Assembly: GCF_918698245.1 (NCBI RefSeq)
Contig: NZ_CAKKMS010000011.1
Span: 1 to 64,000, forward strand
Length of the DNA stretch: 64,000 nt
From: Pedobacter sp. Bi126
GTDB taxonomy: Bacteria; Bacteroidota; Bacteroidia; Sphingobacteriales; Sphingobacteriaceae
Reading direction: 5' to 3'
Numbering within the stretch: position 1 is the first letter of the stretch; every line of letters starts with the position of its first letter. Shown here piece after piece: positions 32,814 to 40,370 of this stretch. Both the position numbers and the translations under genes were made by a program. The notes beneath the pieces are model-generated. The model was not told where the DNA came from, did not search any database, and worked only from the letters and a program-made list of their open reading frames with translations.

Positions 32814-33281
32814 TTGAAAACGTATAGATTAGAATTTACCCAAAAACTCCCTGTTGATCTGGATATCGCCTGGGACTTTTTTTCTTCGCCAATAAACCTG
32901 GCCGAAATCACCCCAAAGAATATGACCTTTGATGTAACCTCACCAAACATCGTCAATACTAAAATGTACCCTGGCCTGATTATCACCTATAAGGTTGCCC
33001 CATTGTTTGGCATTAAGTTAAACTGGGTAACGGAGATAACACATGTTATGGATAAGGAGTATTTTATCGACGAGCAACGGTTTGGTCCATTTGCTTTCTG
33101 GCACCACCAGCACCATTTCGAAAAAATAGATGGCGGTGTATTAATGCACGATACTTTACACTATGCCATTGGCTGGGGACCAATCGGTATTATTGTAAAT
33201 ACCATGGTAGTGAACAACAAAATCAACGAAATTTTTAAGTTCCGTTACCAAAAGGTTGAGGAATTATTTTCCATGCGCTAA
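32814..33281 (+). CDS. SRPBCC (START-like) family protein
   Basis: The 155-residue product has the SRPBCC helix-grip pattern: EFTQKLPVDLDIAWDFFSSPINLAEITP at the start, alternating strands, and a long C-terminal helix (NKINEIFKFRYQKVEELF). Such proteins bind hydrophobic ligands in a pocket; the ligand is unknown. The conserved QRFGPFAFWHHQHHFE segment is typical of the cyclase/dehydrase-like subgroup. It starts with TTG at 32814; the next in-frame ATG lies inside the domain. Its stop codon directly abuts the stop codon of the convergent DUF4468 gene. Confidence 0.8.
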   Translation: MKTYRLEFTQKLPVDLDIAWDFFSSPINLAEITPKNMTFDVTSPNIVNTKMYPGLIITYKVAPLFGIKLNWVTEITHVMDKEYFIDEQRFGPFAFWHHQHHFEKIDGGVLMHDTLHYAIGWGPIGIIVNTMVVNNKINEIFKFRYQKVEELFSMR

Positions 33282-33860
33282 TTACCACTTTTTCGTTGAA
33301 ATGGTTTCAGCTTTCTTTTTGGCTTTTTCAACCCTATTGGTTGCTAAATATTTCTTAAAATCATCGCCGAATTTTTCTATCTTATTATAAGCGCTATTTA
33401 AAATGTCTTTCCATGCGCCCGCACTCAATTTGCCAGGTGTACGCTCTAATGGTACGCCAATTTTAGTAGTCGCTACAAAATTCCCATAGCGGTCTCTCTG
33501 GTATGGGATAAACAGCATATCGGTTAACCAAAACCTATATTTGCCATTACGCGCCTCAAAAACGAAATTATAACTTACTTCCCCGCTTGGATGGCCAGCT
33601 ACCAAGATTGTTTTATCAATTATCAAAGTTCCTTTAGCCAAAACAGAAGAATCGGTAGCACTTTCTTGCCTCATCGATTTTTTATAAGCCACATTAACAA
33701 AAGATTTAGCCCTTTGCAACAAGGTATCTTTACTTATCATTTGCGAATCTACCACCTGATAATAAATGAATTTACCATTATCATCTTTCGAAAACTGTTT
33801 TTGCTGCGCAGATAATTGAATTGAAAAAAGAACAAGAATAATAAAAAGAAGATGTTTCAT
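33282..33860 (-). CDS. DUF4468 domain secreted protein
   Basis: The 192-residue protein has a signal peptide (MKHLLFIILVLFSIQLSAQ) and a domain I recognise as DUF4468, a Bacteroidota family with a TBP-like fold and unknown function. The segment TLIIDKTILVAGHPSGEVSYNFVFEARNG...is not quoted further here; it contains the beta-rich core followed by the conserved RYRFW-like strand. I start at 33860 because it gives the signal peptide; seven extra residues upstream would precede it. Gene ends tail-to-tail with the SRPBCC gene without any spacer, so terminators, if present, lie inside the coding regions. Confidence 0.72.
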   Translation of the reverse strand: MKHLLFIILVLFSIQLSAQQKQFSKDDNGKFIYYQVVDSQMISKDTLLQRAKSFVNVAYKKSMRQESATDSSVLAKGTLIIDKTILVAGHPSGEVSYNFVFEARNGKYRFWLTDMLFIPYQRDRYGNFVATTKIGVPLERTPGKLSAGAWKDILNSAYNKIEKFGDDFKKYLATNRVEKAKKKAETISTKKW

Positions 33861-33905
33861 TTGAAATCGGTTAACAGGCAAATGTAATGATTTAAAGGTA
33901 TGAAA

Positions 33906-33935
33906 AAGCCGTCCCTATTTACATCGGGACGGCTT
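33906..33935 (-). terminator. Terminator of the amt/porin genes
   Basis: AAGCCGTCCC (33906-33915) and GGGACGGCTT (33926-33935) form a 10-bp stem. On the minus strand the stem is followed by a T-run. It lies just past the stop of the leftward porin-like gene. Confidence 0.85.
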
Positions 33936-33956
33936 AATATTAACAATTTTATTTCC

Positions 33957-34982
33957 TTAAAAAGCGTAAACTGCTGCCAAAGAGAACTGGCCACCATTTG
34001 GTGCCGCAGCGCCACCTTCTTTAAAGAAAGGTTTATCACTGTTATGGTCTAATCTTACTTCTGGGATAAATGTTAAACCACCAGATTTAATATTTGCGGT
34101 AAGTGTTACTGCAGTAAAAGCAGTAGCCGGAACTGCACCCGCGGCTTTAAATTTAAAGTACTCACCTCTTAAACCTAAAGTTACTGCATCCAATACAGCA
34201 AATTGAGGGTATAACGCTGCACCTGCGTAACTTCCCGGTACCGAACTGTCTTTGATATCATAATTGGCTGCATTTAAACCCAATTTAAATTTCTCTGTAA
34301 TTTGATATGAAGTGGTTAAATCGATAATGGTTCCGTACCCGCCAAAACCAGCACCAGATAAAGCATTGATGTAAGCAGTCCAACCTTCAACAGGAGCAAC
34401 CATTAACTGGCCACCGATAGCCGAAACACCTCTCGAAGCGGAATAAACGTTCCAATCGTTAAATAAACCAGCCATTAAACTTACTTTATCGCTGAATTTA
34501 TAAGTGGCTTTAATTCCAGCATTTTGGAAGGGGCCATTGGTAAACAGGTATGAAGTAGAATAGTTAAAGTTTCCAACCGGTGAGATTACCTCATACCCAA
34601 TGAATGTACCCATGTAACCTGCTGTCATACTAAACTGATCAGTAAAATCGTAGTTAACATATAAGTTTTGAATATTAAAAGACGAACCTCCGGCTGCAGC
34701 ATCAGGAATAGATTGCGATTGTCCTCTAGGGCCAAAAGAAAGCTCCCCAACAAATGACGCTTTACCTGTTTTTTTCTTCAAGGCGATATCGATCATACCT
34801 AACGATACCGAGTTGTGATCAGTTACAAAAGATGTTTTTCCGTTTAATGGATTTTTAGCAAAATCATATTTAAAATACGTATCTACCGACCCTGAAATTT
34901 CAAGTGGTGATGTAGCGGTCTCTTGAGCCAGGGCACACGTAGTGCTGGCCATTGCAAAAATAGCGGTTAAAAGTTTCTTCAT
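33957..34982 (-). CDS. Porin-like outer membrane protein (OmpL/BBP2-like)
   Basis: The 341-residue protein has a signal peptide (MKKLLTAIFAMASTTCALAQ) and a repeated beta-strand pattern ending in AVYAF, typical of an outer membrane barrel. The opening ISGSVDTYFKYDFAKN and SLGMIDIALKKKTGKASFVGE resemble the putative beta-barrel porin-2 (OmpL-like) family. It is 36 bases downstream of amt on the same strand and followed by a shared terminator, so it is probably the outer-membrane route for ammonium or another small nitrogen source; that link is inference. Confidence 0.8.
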   Translation of the reverse strand: MKKLLTAIFAMASTTCALAQETATSPLEISGSVDTYFKYDFAKNPLNGKTSFVTDHNSVSLGMIDIALKKKTGKASFVGELSFGPRGQSQSIPDAAAGGSSFNIQNLYVNYDFTDQFSMTAGYMGTFIGYEVISPVGNFNYSTSYLFTNGPFQNAGIKATYKFSDKVSLMAGLFNDWNVYSASRGVSAIGGQLMVAPVEGWTAYINALSGAGFGGYGTIIDLTTSYQITEKFKLGLNAANYDIKDSSVPGSYAGAALYPQFAVLDAVTLGLRGEYFKFKAAGAVPATAFTAVTLTANIKSGGLTFIPEVRLDHNSDKPFFKEGGAAAPNGGQFSLAAVYAF

Positions 34983-35018
34983 GTTTGAGCTTATTTGGGT
35001 TTAGATATTATAAAATTC

Positions 35019-36425
35019 TTAAGAAATTGGTTCTGTTAATGGACTGTTTCTTTCGATATAGATCGCTCTTTCTTCAACTAGCAAGGTACCTTGAGAGTAT
35101 TTCTCGTCATGTTGAGATGCATCAAGCCCCATTTCTTCTTCTTCATCTGACACCCTGATTGGGTTAATAAGATTTACCAGTTTGAAAATGATGAATGATA
35201 CAACGAAACTGAATATGATTACAATTACAGCACCTTTTAATTGTGTTACAAAGAACGCCGGGTTGCCATAAAACAAACCATCGGCACCAGCAGCATTTAC
35301 TGTTTTAGTAGCAAAAACACCTGTTAACAACATACCAACAATACCACCCACACCATGACAAGGGAAAACATCTAACGTATCATCTAAACTGGTTTTTTGT
35401 TTCCAAGAAACCACAAGGTTTGAGATAACTGCGGCAATAGCACCAATAAATATACTTGCTGAGATACTTACAAAACCTGCACCTGGTGTAATGGCTACCA
35501 AACCAACTACTGCACCGATACAAAAACCTAAAACCGAAGGTTTTTTACCTCTTGCAACATCAAAGAACATCCACGATAAACCTGCAGCACCTGCAGCGGT
35601 ATTTGTAGTTAAGAATGCAGAAACAGCTAAACTACCTGCGCTCAATGCAGAACCTGCATTAAAACCGAACCAACCGAACCATAATAAACCTGTACCAATT
35701 AGTACGTAAGGGATATTCGCAGGTGGAACTTCTTTATGCTCTAAGTGAGATTTTCTACGTTTTAAAACCAATGCACCAGCTAATGCAGCCATACCAGCAG
35801 AAATGTGAACTACGGTACCTCCAGCAAAATCCAATACACCCATTTTAAACAAGAAACCTTGTGGATGCCATGTCCAGTGGGCTAACGGAGAATAAACGAA
35901 TATTGCGAATAAAACAATAAATAAGATGTATGAGGTAAAACGGATACGTTCTGCTACGGCACCTACCACTAAACCCGGGGTAATAATGGCAAACATTAAT
36001 TGAAACACAGCAAATAAAGATAGCGGAATAGTTAAGTCTGCTCCCCCCTGAAGGTGTGGCGCTCCAGAATTTACACCTTTAAAGAACAAAAACGTTGATG
36101 GATTTCCAATAAAGCCACCAATGGTATCTCCGAAGGCTAAACTAAAACCTACTACCGTCCATAAAACTGTAATTACTCCTGCGGCTACCACACTTTTAAT
36201 CATGGTAGATAGTACATTTTTACGATGAACCATTCCACCATAAAAGAATGCAAGGCCTGGAGTCATTAAAAATACAAGCGCAGAAGCGATTAATATGAAT
36301 GCAATGTCAGGCCCACTATACTTGCCTTCGTCAAAATTAGGAAGAAGTGGAATAAATAGAGCGAAAATTGCGACAATCATCAATATCGCAAAAGGCGCGT
36401 ACTGTTTAAAGGAGAATTTACTCAT
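35019..36425 (-). CDS. amt: Ammonium transporter Amt
   Basis: Amt proteins are trimeric inner-membrane channels for ammonium. The 468-residue product has eleven or so membrane segments, an N-terminal helix absent from some members, the family signature including LAFFYGGMVHRKNVLS, and both pore histidines: in GGTVVHISAG and FPCHGVGGIVG. The C-terminal tail (about 425-468) carries the cytoplasmic regulatory region. Usually a GlnK PII gene is adjacent; none is found here, and instead a porin-like gene follows 36 bases on. Confidence 0.94.
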   Translation of the reverse strand: MSKFSFKQYAPFAILMIVAIFALFIPLLPNFDEGKYSGPDIAFILIASALVFLMTPGLAFFYGGMVHRKNVLSTMIKSVVAAGVITVLWTVVGFSLAFGDTIGGFIGNPSTFLFFKGVNSGAPHLQGGADLTIPLSLFAVFQLMFAIITPGLVVGAVAERIRFTSYILFIVLFAIFVYSPLAHWTWHPQGFLFKMGVLDFAGGTVVHISAGMAALAGALVLKRRKSHLEHKEVPPANIPYVLIGTGLLWFGWFGFNAGSALSAGSLAVSAFLTTNTAAGAAGLSWMFFDVARGKKPSVLGFCIGAVVGLVAITPGAGFVSISASIFIGAIAAVISNLVVSWKQKTSLDDTLDVFPCHGVGGIVGMLLTGVFATKTVNAAGADGLFYGNPAFFVTQLKGAVIVIIFSFVVSFIIFKLVNLINPIRVSDEEEEMGLDASQHDEKYSQGTLLVEERAIYIERNSPLTEPIS

Positions 36426-36771
36426 AGTTTTTAGTTTAATTTGTTTGTATTGTTTAAATAATTGAAATATGCTTGATTTATTTTTCTAAAAATACGACAT
36501 ATTGCAGTTTTTACACCATTAAATTAAAATATTTTAATAAAAATGAGTGATTTTTATAAAACAAAACAAAAATTAACCTTAAAAATAAAAATACCAAAAA
36601 ATACAGGTGATTTTAATACAAGTTTTTAATAAAAACAAAATCACATATTAACCATCATTTATATGATTTTACCTAAAATTTATAAAAAATCGACTCAAAA
36701 AAACATAAATAACAGAAAAAACCCATGAAATTTCATGGGTTTTTAAAAAAATCGTTAAAAAATTTAACTTT
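36426..36771. other. AT-rich spacer with palindromic terminator
   Basis: The 346-base spacer is very AT-rich. It should contain the amt promoter on the minus strand. The palindrome at 36721-36740 is listed separately. No gene is supported. Confidence 0.5.
36721..36740 (-). terminator. Terminator of the YhcC-like radical SAM gene
   Basis: ACCCATGAAA / TTTCATGGGT form a perfect 20-base palindrome bounded by A-run and T-run on its two sides, so it could act in both directions. It lies about 30 bases after the stop of the radical SAM gene at 36772. Confidence 0.75.
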
Positions 36772-37719
36772 TTATGAAAAATAAGCAGATCCTTGAATCA
36801 CTCCTCTTTTTTCGATTTCTTTATCCATATAGGTTTGAATTGCCGATTTGTTAAGCCCCCAGTTAGGCGCAATCAATAAATCCCAATCCGAAATACCAAA
36901 AAGCCGCTGAATAACAATATCCGGTCGTAATAAAGGGATTAATTCACAAAGTAAGTCGGTATATTCTTCGAGAGAAAACAATTTAAAGGGCTCCTTTTTA
37001 TACTTAGCGCCCATTATAGATCCTTCTACAACATGGAGGTGATGGAACTTTACAAACTTGATTTGTGGGAAACGGTTAATTTCATGAATGTAACCGTGCA
37101 TCTGCTCACGGGTTTCCCATGGGAAACCAAAAATGGTATGCACGCACAGATCGAGCTTACTATCTTTTAAAAGTTCTACCGCAGCAACAAATTCGCCATG
37201 ATTGCAGCCCCTGTTGATCTGATCGAGCGTTTCATCATAAATCGATTCCATGCCCATTTCTAAATCCACATCGAAGCGGTCGGTATAACTTTCTAACAAA
37301 GCTACCTTTTCTGCATCGATACAATCAGGACGTGTACCTACAGCAAAACCAACAATATCTTCGGTATTAATCGATAGCGCTTCATCATACATCATCTTTA
37401 AATAATGTACTGGCGCATAGGTATTGGTATTAGGCTGAAAATAAACAATATACTTATCAGCTTTATAAGAAGTTTTAGCCCTTAACATGCCTTCGGCAAG
37501 CTGATCTTTAATATTTGGATTTTTACGCGAAGGCTCCGGCGTAAAAGAATCAACATTACAATACGTACAACCACCGTAACCTTTGCTCCCATCGCGGTTG
37601 GGGCAGGTAAAACCACCATCTACAATTACTTTAAATACACGCTGCCCTTTATACTTTTCGCGCAAATGCGTGCCGTAATTTTTATAACCCTTTATCCCTG
37701 AATCTACTAGTGTTCCCAT
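36772..37719 (-). CDS. TIGR01212 family radical SAM protein (YhcC-like)
   Basis: The 315-residue protein belongs to the YhcC/TIGR01212 radical SAM family. The cluster motif is in DGGFTCPNRDGSKGYGGCTYC, with C(x9-11)GCxYC spacing typical of this group and of the Elp3-like radical SAMs. Further blocks are YFQPNTNTYAP, GTRPDC and LEMGMESIYDETL. Substrate unknown; the family is conserved and sometimes linked to glutamate synthesis genes in other bacteria. I start at the ATG at 37719; an upstream TTG at 37728 adds only three residues. Cytoplasmic. Confidence 0.87.
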   Translation of the reverse strand: MGTLVDSGIKGYKNYGTHLREKYKGQRVFKVIVDGGFTCPNRDGSKGYGGCTYCNVDSFTPEPSRKNPNIKDQLAEGMLRAKTSYKADKYIVYFQPNTNTYAPVHYLKMMYDEALSINTEDIVGFAVGTRPDCIDAEKVALLESYTDRFDVDLEMGMESIYDETLDQINRGCNHGEFVAAVELLKDSKLDLCVHTIFGFPWETREQMHGYIHEINRFPQIKFVKFHHLHVVEGSIMGAKYKKEPFKLFSLEEYTDLLCELIPLLRPDIVIQRLFGISDWDLLIAPNWGLNKSAIQTYMDKEIEKRGVIQGSAYFS

Positions 37720-37810
37720 TATTTGCAAAAATACGCTTTTTGTTCGAGACGAGTGATTAGGGAGGTAAGATTTGAGATATTAGACAAGAGATGTGAGATT
37801 TGGCGTACAA

Positions 37811-37850
37811 TTAGGGTTTAGGGTTTAGGGTTTAGGGTTTAGGGTTTAGG
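37811..37850. repeat. TTTAGGG tandem array, copy 1
   Basis: Forty bases of uninterrupted 7-bp repeat (5.7 units of TTTAGGG), ending in TTTAGG before the body of the duplicated unit. The unit is the same as the plant-type telomere repeat; no other sign of eukaryotic DNA is present. Confidence 0.95.
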
Positions 37851-38136
37851 AAAAACACGCTGCTACTCATCAGGATTTAAAAATTTAGTTCTTTTTTTTA
37901 GAAAAGCAAAGCCTGTGGTTCTTCGCAGTGCCAGTCCCGCCACATGCTCATACGCCTGCAGGCCTTGGGCGCAGGGCCGGTATCCGCCGTGTCGGGTTTA
38001 GAAAACTGAGTTTAAGCACAGGTTTAACTTACCTAAACCCGGTAGCAGCGAACACGATCCCGATTTTTTCTATCGGGAGAAGTAAAGCGGATAACGGGAC
38101 TTTCGGAACCGATTGAAACAGAACCCTGCTTTTCAA
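37851..38136 (+). repeat. Dispersed repeat family, copy 1 of the tandem duplication
   Basis: Body starts AAAAACACGCTGCTACTCAT and ends GAACCCTGCTTTTCAA. It contains the 19-mer TCATACGCCTGCAGGCCTT (37948-37966), GCCGGTATCCGCCGTGTCGGG, and an inner hairpin TCCCGAT...ATCGGGA. It has about 15 bases more than copy 2, in the AGCACAGGTTTAACTTACC segment near 38016-38034. Confidence 0.9.
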
Positions 38137-38182
38137 AATGTGAAAATGGGATTTGGAGCGGTAAGATTTAGCATATATATAA

Positions 38183-38225
38183 GGTTTAGGGTTTAGGGTT
38201 TAGGGTTTAGGGTTTAGGGTTTAGG
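38183..38225. repeat. TTTAGGG tandem array, copy 2
   Basis: Forty-three bases of the same 7-bp repeat, joined to the second body in exactly the same way as copy 1 (both run from TTTAGG into AAAAACACGC). Confidence 0.95.
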
Positions 38226-38496
38226 AAAAACACGCTGCTACTCATCAGGATTTAAAAATTTAGTTCTTTTTTTTGAAAAGCAAAACCTGTGGTTCTTCGC
38301 AATGTTAGTCCCGCCACATGCTCATACGCCTGCAGGCCTTAGGCACAGAGCCGGTATCCGCCGTGTCGGGTTTAGAAAACTGAGTTTACTACACAACCCC
38401 GGTAGCAGCGAACACGATCCCGATTTTTTTTATCGGGAGAAGTAAAGCAAATAACGGGTCTTCATGAACCGATTGAAACAGAACCCTGCTTTTCAA
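38226..38496 (+). repeat. Dispersed repeat family, copy 2 of the tandem duplication
   Basis: Nearly identical to copy 1 over 271 bases with scattered point changes and one 15-base difference. The shared 19-mer is at 38332-38350. The high identity suggests a recent duplication of array plus body. Confidence 0.9.
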
Positions 38497-38646
38497 GAAG
38501 CAAAAACCTCGCAGTTTTTTAAATCTGCGAGGTTCCGTTGTTAATTCTCTTCTCGAACCGTCATCCTGAACTTGTTTCAGGATCTATTCTGCCATTAAGA
38601 TGCTGAAATAAATTCAGCAGGACGATCTCAGAGATACCTGAATCGC

Positions 38647-40089
38647 CTAATCTTGCTGCTCTTTTTTATTAATAAAAAAGTAAACAGGCACCCCCAGCAA
38701 AACAATCACAAGCCCCGGCCAGGTATACTGCTGTTTATAAATAAGCAGCAAAATACAAAATGCCGCTCCTATCAATAAGTAAATAATTGGTGTAACTGGA
38801 TATAACCAGGTTTTGTAAGGCCTTTCAAGGCCTGGCTGTTTTATCCTTAAATAAATAACGCCAAAAACAGTAATCATATAAAAGAGCACAATAACAAATG
38901 ATATCATATCTAAAAGATTACCATATTGCCCACTTAAACATAGAGCAGATGCCCAAATGCCCTGCATCCAAAGTGATCTTTCAGGAACTCCATTTTTATT
39001 GTTTTTTAATGCCGCTTTAAAAAACATTCCATCTTTTGCCATGGTTTGAAAAACCCGGGCACCTGCCAATACGATTCCATTAACACAACCGAAAGTAGAA
39101 ATCATTACCAACAATGCAATTACAATTGTACCGATTCCACTACCGAAAATCTGTTCTGAGGCTGCAACAGCAACCCGATCATTGAGGGCAAATGCAATAC
39201 TTTCTCTGTTTAGGGTATTGAGATAGATAAAATTGACCAATAAATAAAGAATCATCACTGCTGAAGTACCTAAAACCATAGAACGTACAACATTTTTTTT
39301 AGGGTTTTCGATTTCTCCCGAAACAAAAGTTACATTCTCCCAGGCCACACTCGAAAATACCGAACCAACCATGGCCGCTGCAATCCCCCCCATTATTGCC
39401 ATTCCGGAAATGGATTCCCATCCCGATTTCAGAAAATTGCCGCTTGGATCTGTTTTAAGATTATTGAAAGCATCCCAGCCAAAGCTCATATTTCCGGCCC
39501 AGAAACTGTTTTTCACCAAAAGAAAGCCCAAGATAATTAAGCCGATTAAAGCGACAATTTTAGAACCAGTAAAAATGTTCTGCAAAATTTTACCGCCTTC
39601 AACACCTTTTGTATTAATATAGGTTAAAAGCAGAATCACACCGATGGCTAAAATCTGTATCCAGGTAATTTTATAGCCGCCACTTTGAAAAATTGGAGCA
39701 GCATCGTTTAAAGCTGGTATTAGATAGGCCGTAAATTTACCAAAAGCAACAGCAACAGCTGCAATAGTGCCTGTTTGAATTACGGTAAATAAGCCCCAAC
39801 CATACAGAAATCCCATCATTTTACCAAAAATCTCTTTCAGGTAAGTGTATTGCCCACCAGCTTTGGGAAACATGGAAGAAAGTTCTCCATAAGAAATTGC
39901 GGCGGCAACTGTCATTACCCCAGTGATCAACCAAACCACAATCAACCAATAACCAGAACCGAGATTCCGCATGATGTCGGCACTAACAATAAAGATACCG
40001 CTTCCGATCATCGAACCCATTACCAGCATGGTGGCATCAAAAAGGCTTAATTTTCTTTTAGAAGGTCCATCTTCTTTTTCAATATTCAT
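38647..40089 (-). CDS. APC-family amino acid permease
   Basis: The 480-residue protein has about twelve membrane segments and the APC N-terminal signature SLFDATMLVMGSMIGSGIFIV in the first helix, where the GSGIF break holds the substrate amino group. The charged N-terminus (MNIEKEDGPSKRKL) is cytoplasmic. The substrate could be one of many amino acids or polyamines; I cannot narrow it. It is divergent from the pyrophosphatase gene at 40371, with a 281-base shared regulatory spacer. Confidence 0.85.
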   Translation of the reverse strand: MNIEKEDGPSKRKLSLFDATMLVMGSMIGSGIFIVSADIMRNLGSGYWLIVVWLITGVMTVAAAISYGELSSMFPKAGGQYTYLKEIFGKMMGFLYGWGLFTVIQTGTIAAVAVAFGKFTAYLIPALNDAAPIFQSGGYKITWIQILAIGVILLLTYINTKGVEGGKILQNIFTGSKIVALIGLIILGFLLVKNSFWAGNMSFGWDAFNNLKTDPSGNFLKSGWESISGMAIMGGIAAAMVGSVFSSVAWENVTFVSGEIENPKKNVVRSMVLGTSAVMILYLLVNFIYLNTLNRESIAFALNDRVAVAASEQIFGSGIGTIVIALLVMISTFGCVNGIVLAGARVFQTMAKDGMFFKAALKNNKNGVPERSLWMQGIWASALCLSGQYGNLLDMISFVIVLFYMITVFGVIYLRIKQPGLERPYKTWLYPVTPIIYLLIGAAFCILLLIYKQQYTWPGLVIVLLGVPVYFFINKKEQQD

Positions 40090-40370
40090 TTTTAGTTTGG
40101 TTTAGTTTGTGGCTAATTTATTTAAAAAAAAGAAAATAGGAGTACTTCGCTTGTATTATTTTAATTGAGCGAAATTTTATTCTACTTGACAATGAAAAAT
40201 TTAATCACAAGAAAAATATTTTATTATCTTGCTAGATATAAGTACGCAGTTCGGAGAGAAGCATTTGGCGCTGAACGTTTGAAATAGATTAAACAATTGA
40301 CCAATTTAAACAGTTAACCAATTACACAACAACATAAACAACTAACCAAATATAAAACCAATTATTAACT

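Larger units (their letters stand above)
37720..38646. other. Gene-free spacer with a tandemly duplicated non-coding unit
   Basis: This 927-base spacer is filled by two copies of a unit: a TTTAGGG array followed by a 270-290 base dispersed-repeat body, with a short tail containing 'cctcgcagttttttaaatctgcgagg' (38508-38533) hairpin and an interspersed CGTCATCCTGAAC repeat near 38560. No gene is supported. Confidence 0.75.

Noticed and set aside
37811..38225. TTTAGGG arrays as evidence of plant DNA contamination
   Set aside because: The flanking genes are clearly bacterial, the arrays are short, and both are joined to a bacterial intergenic repeat body.
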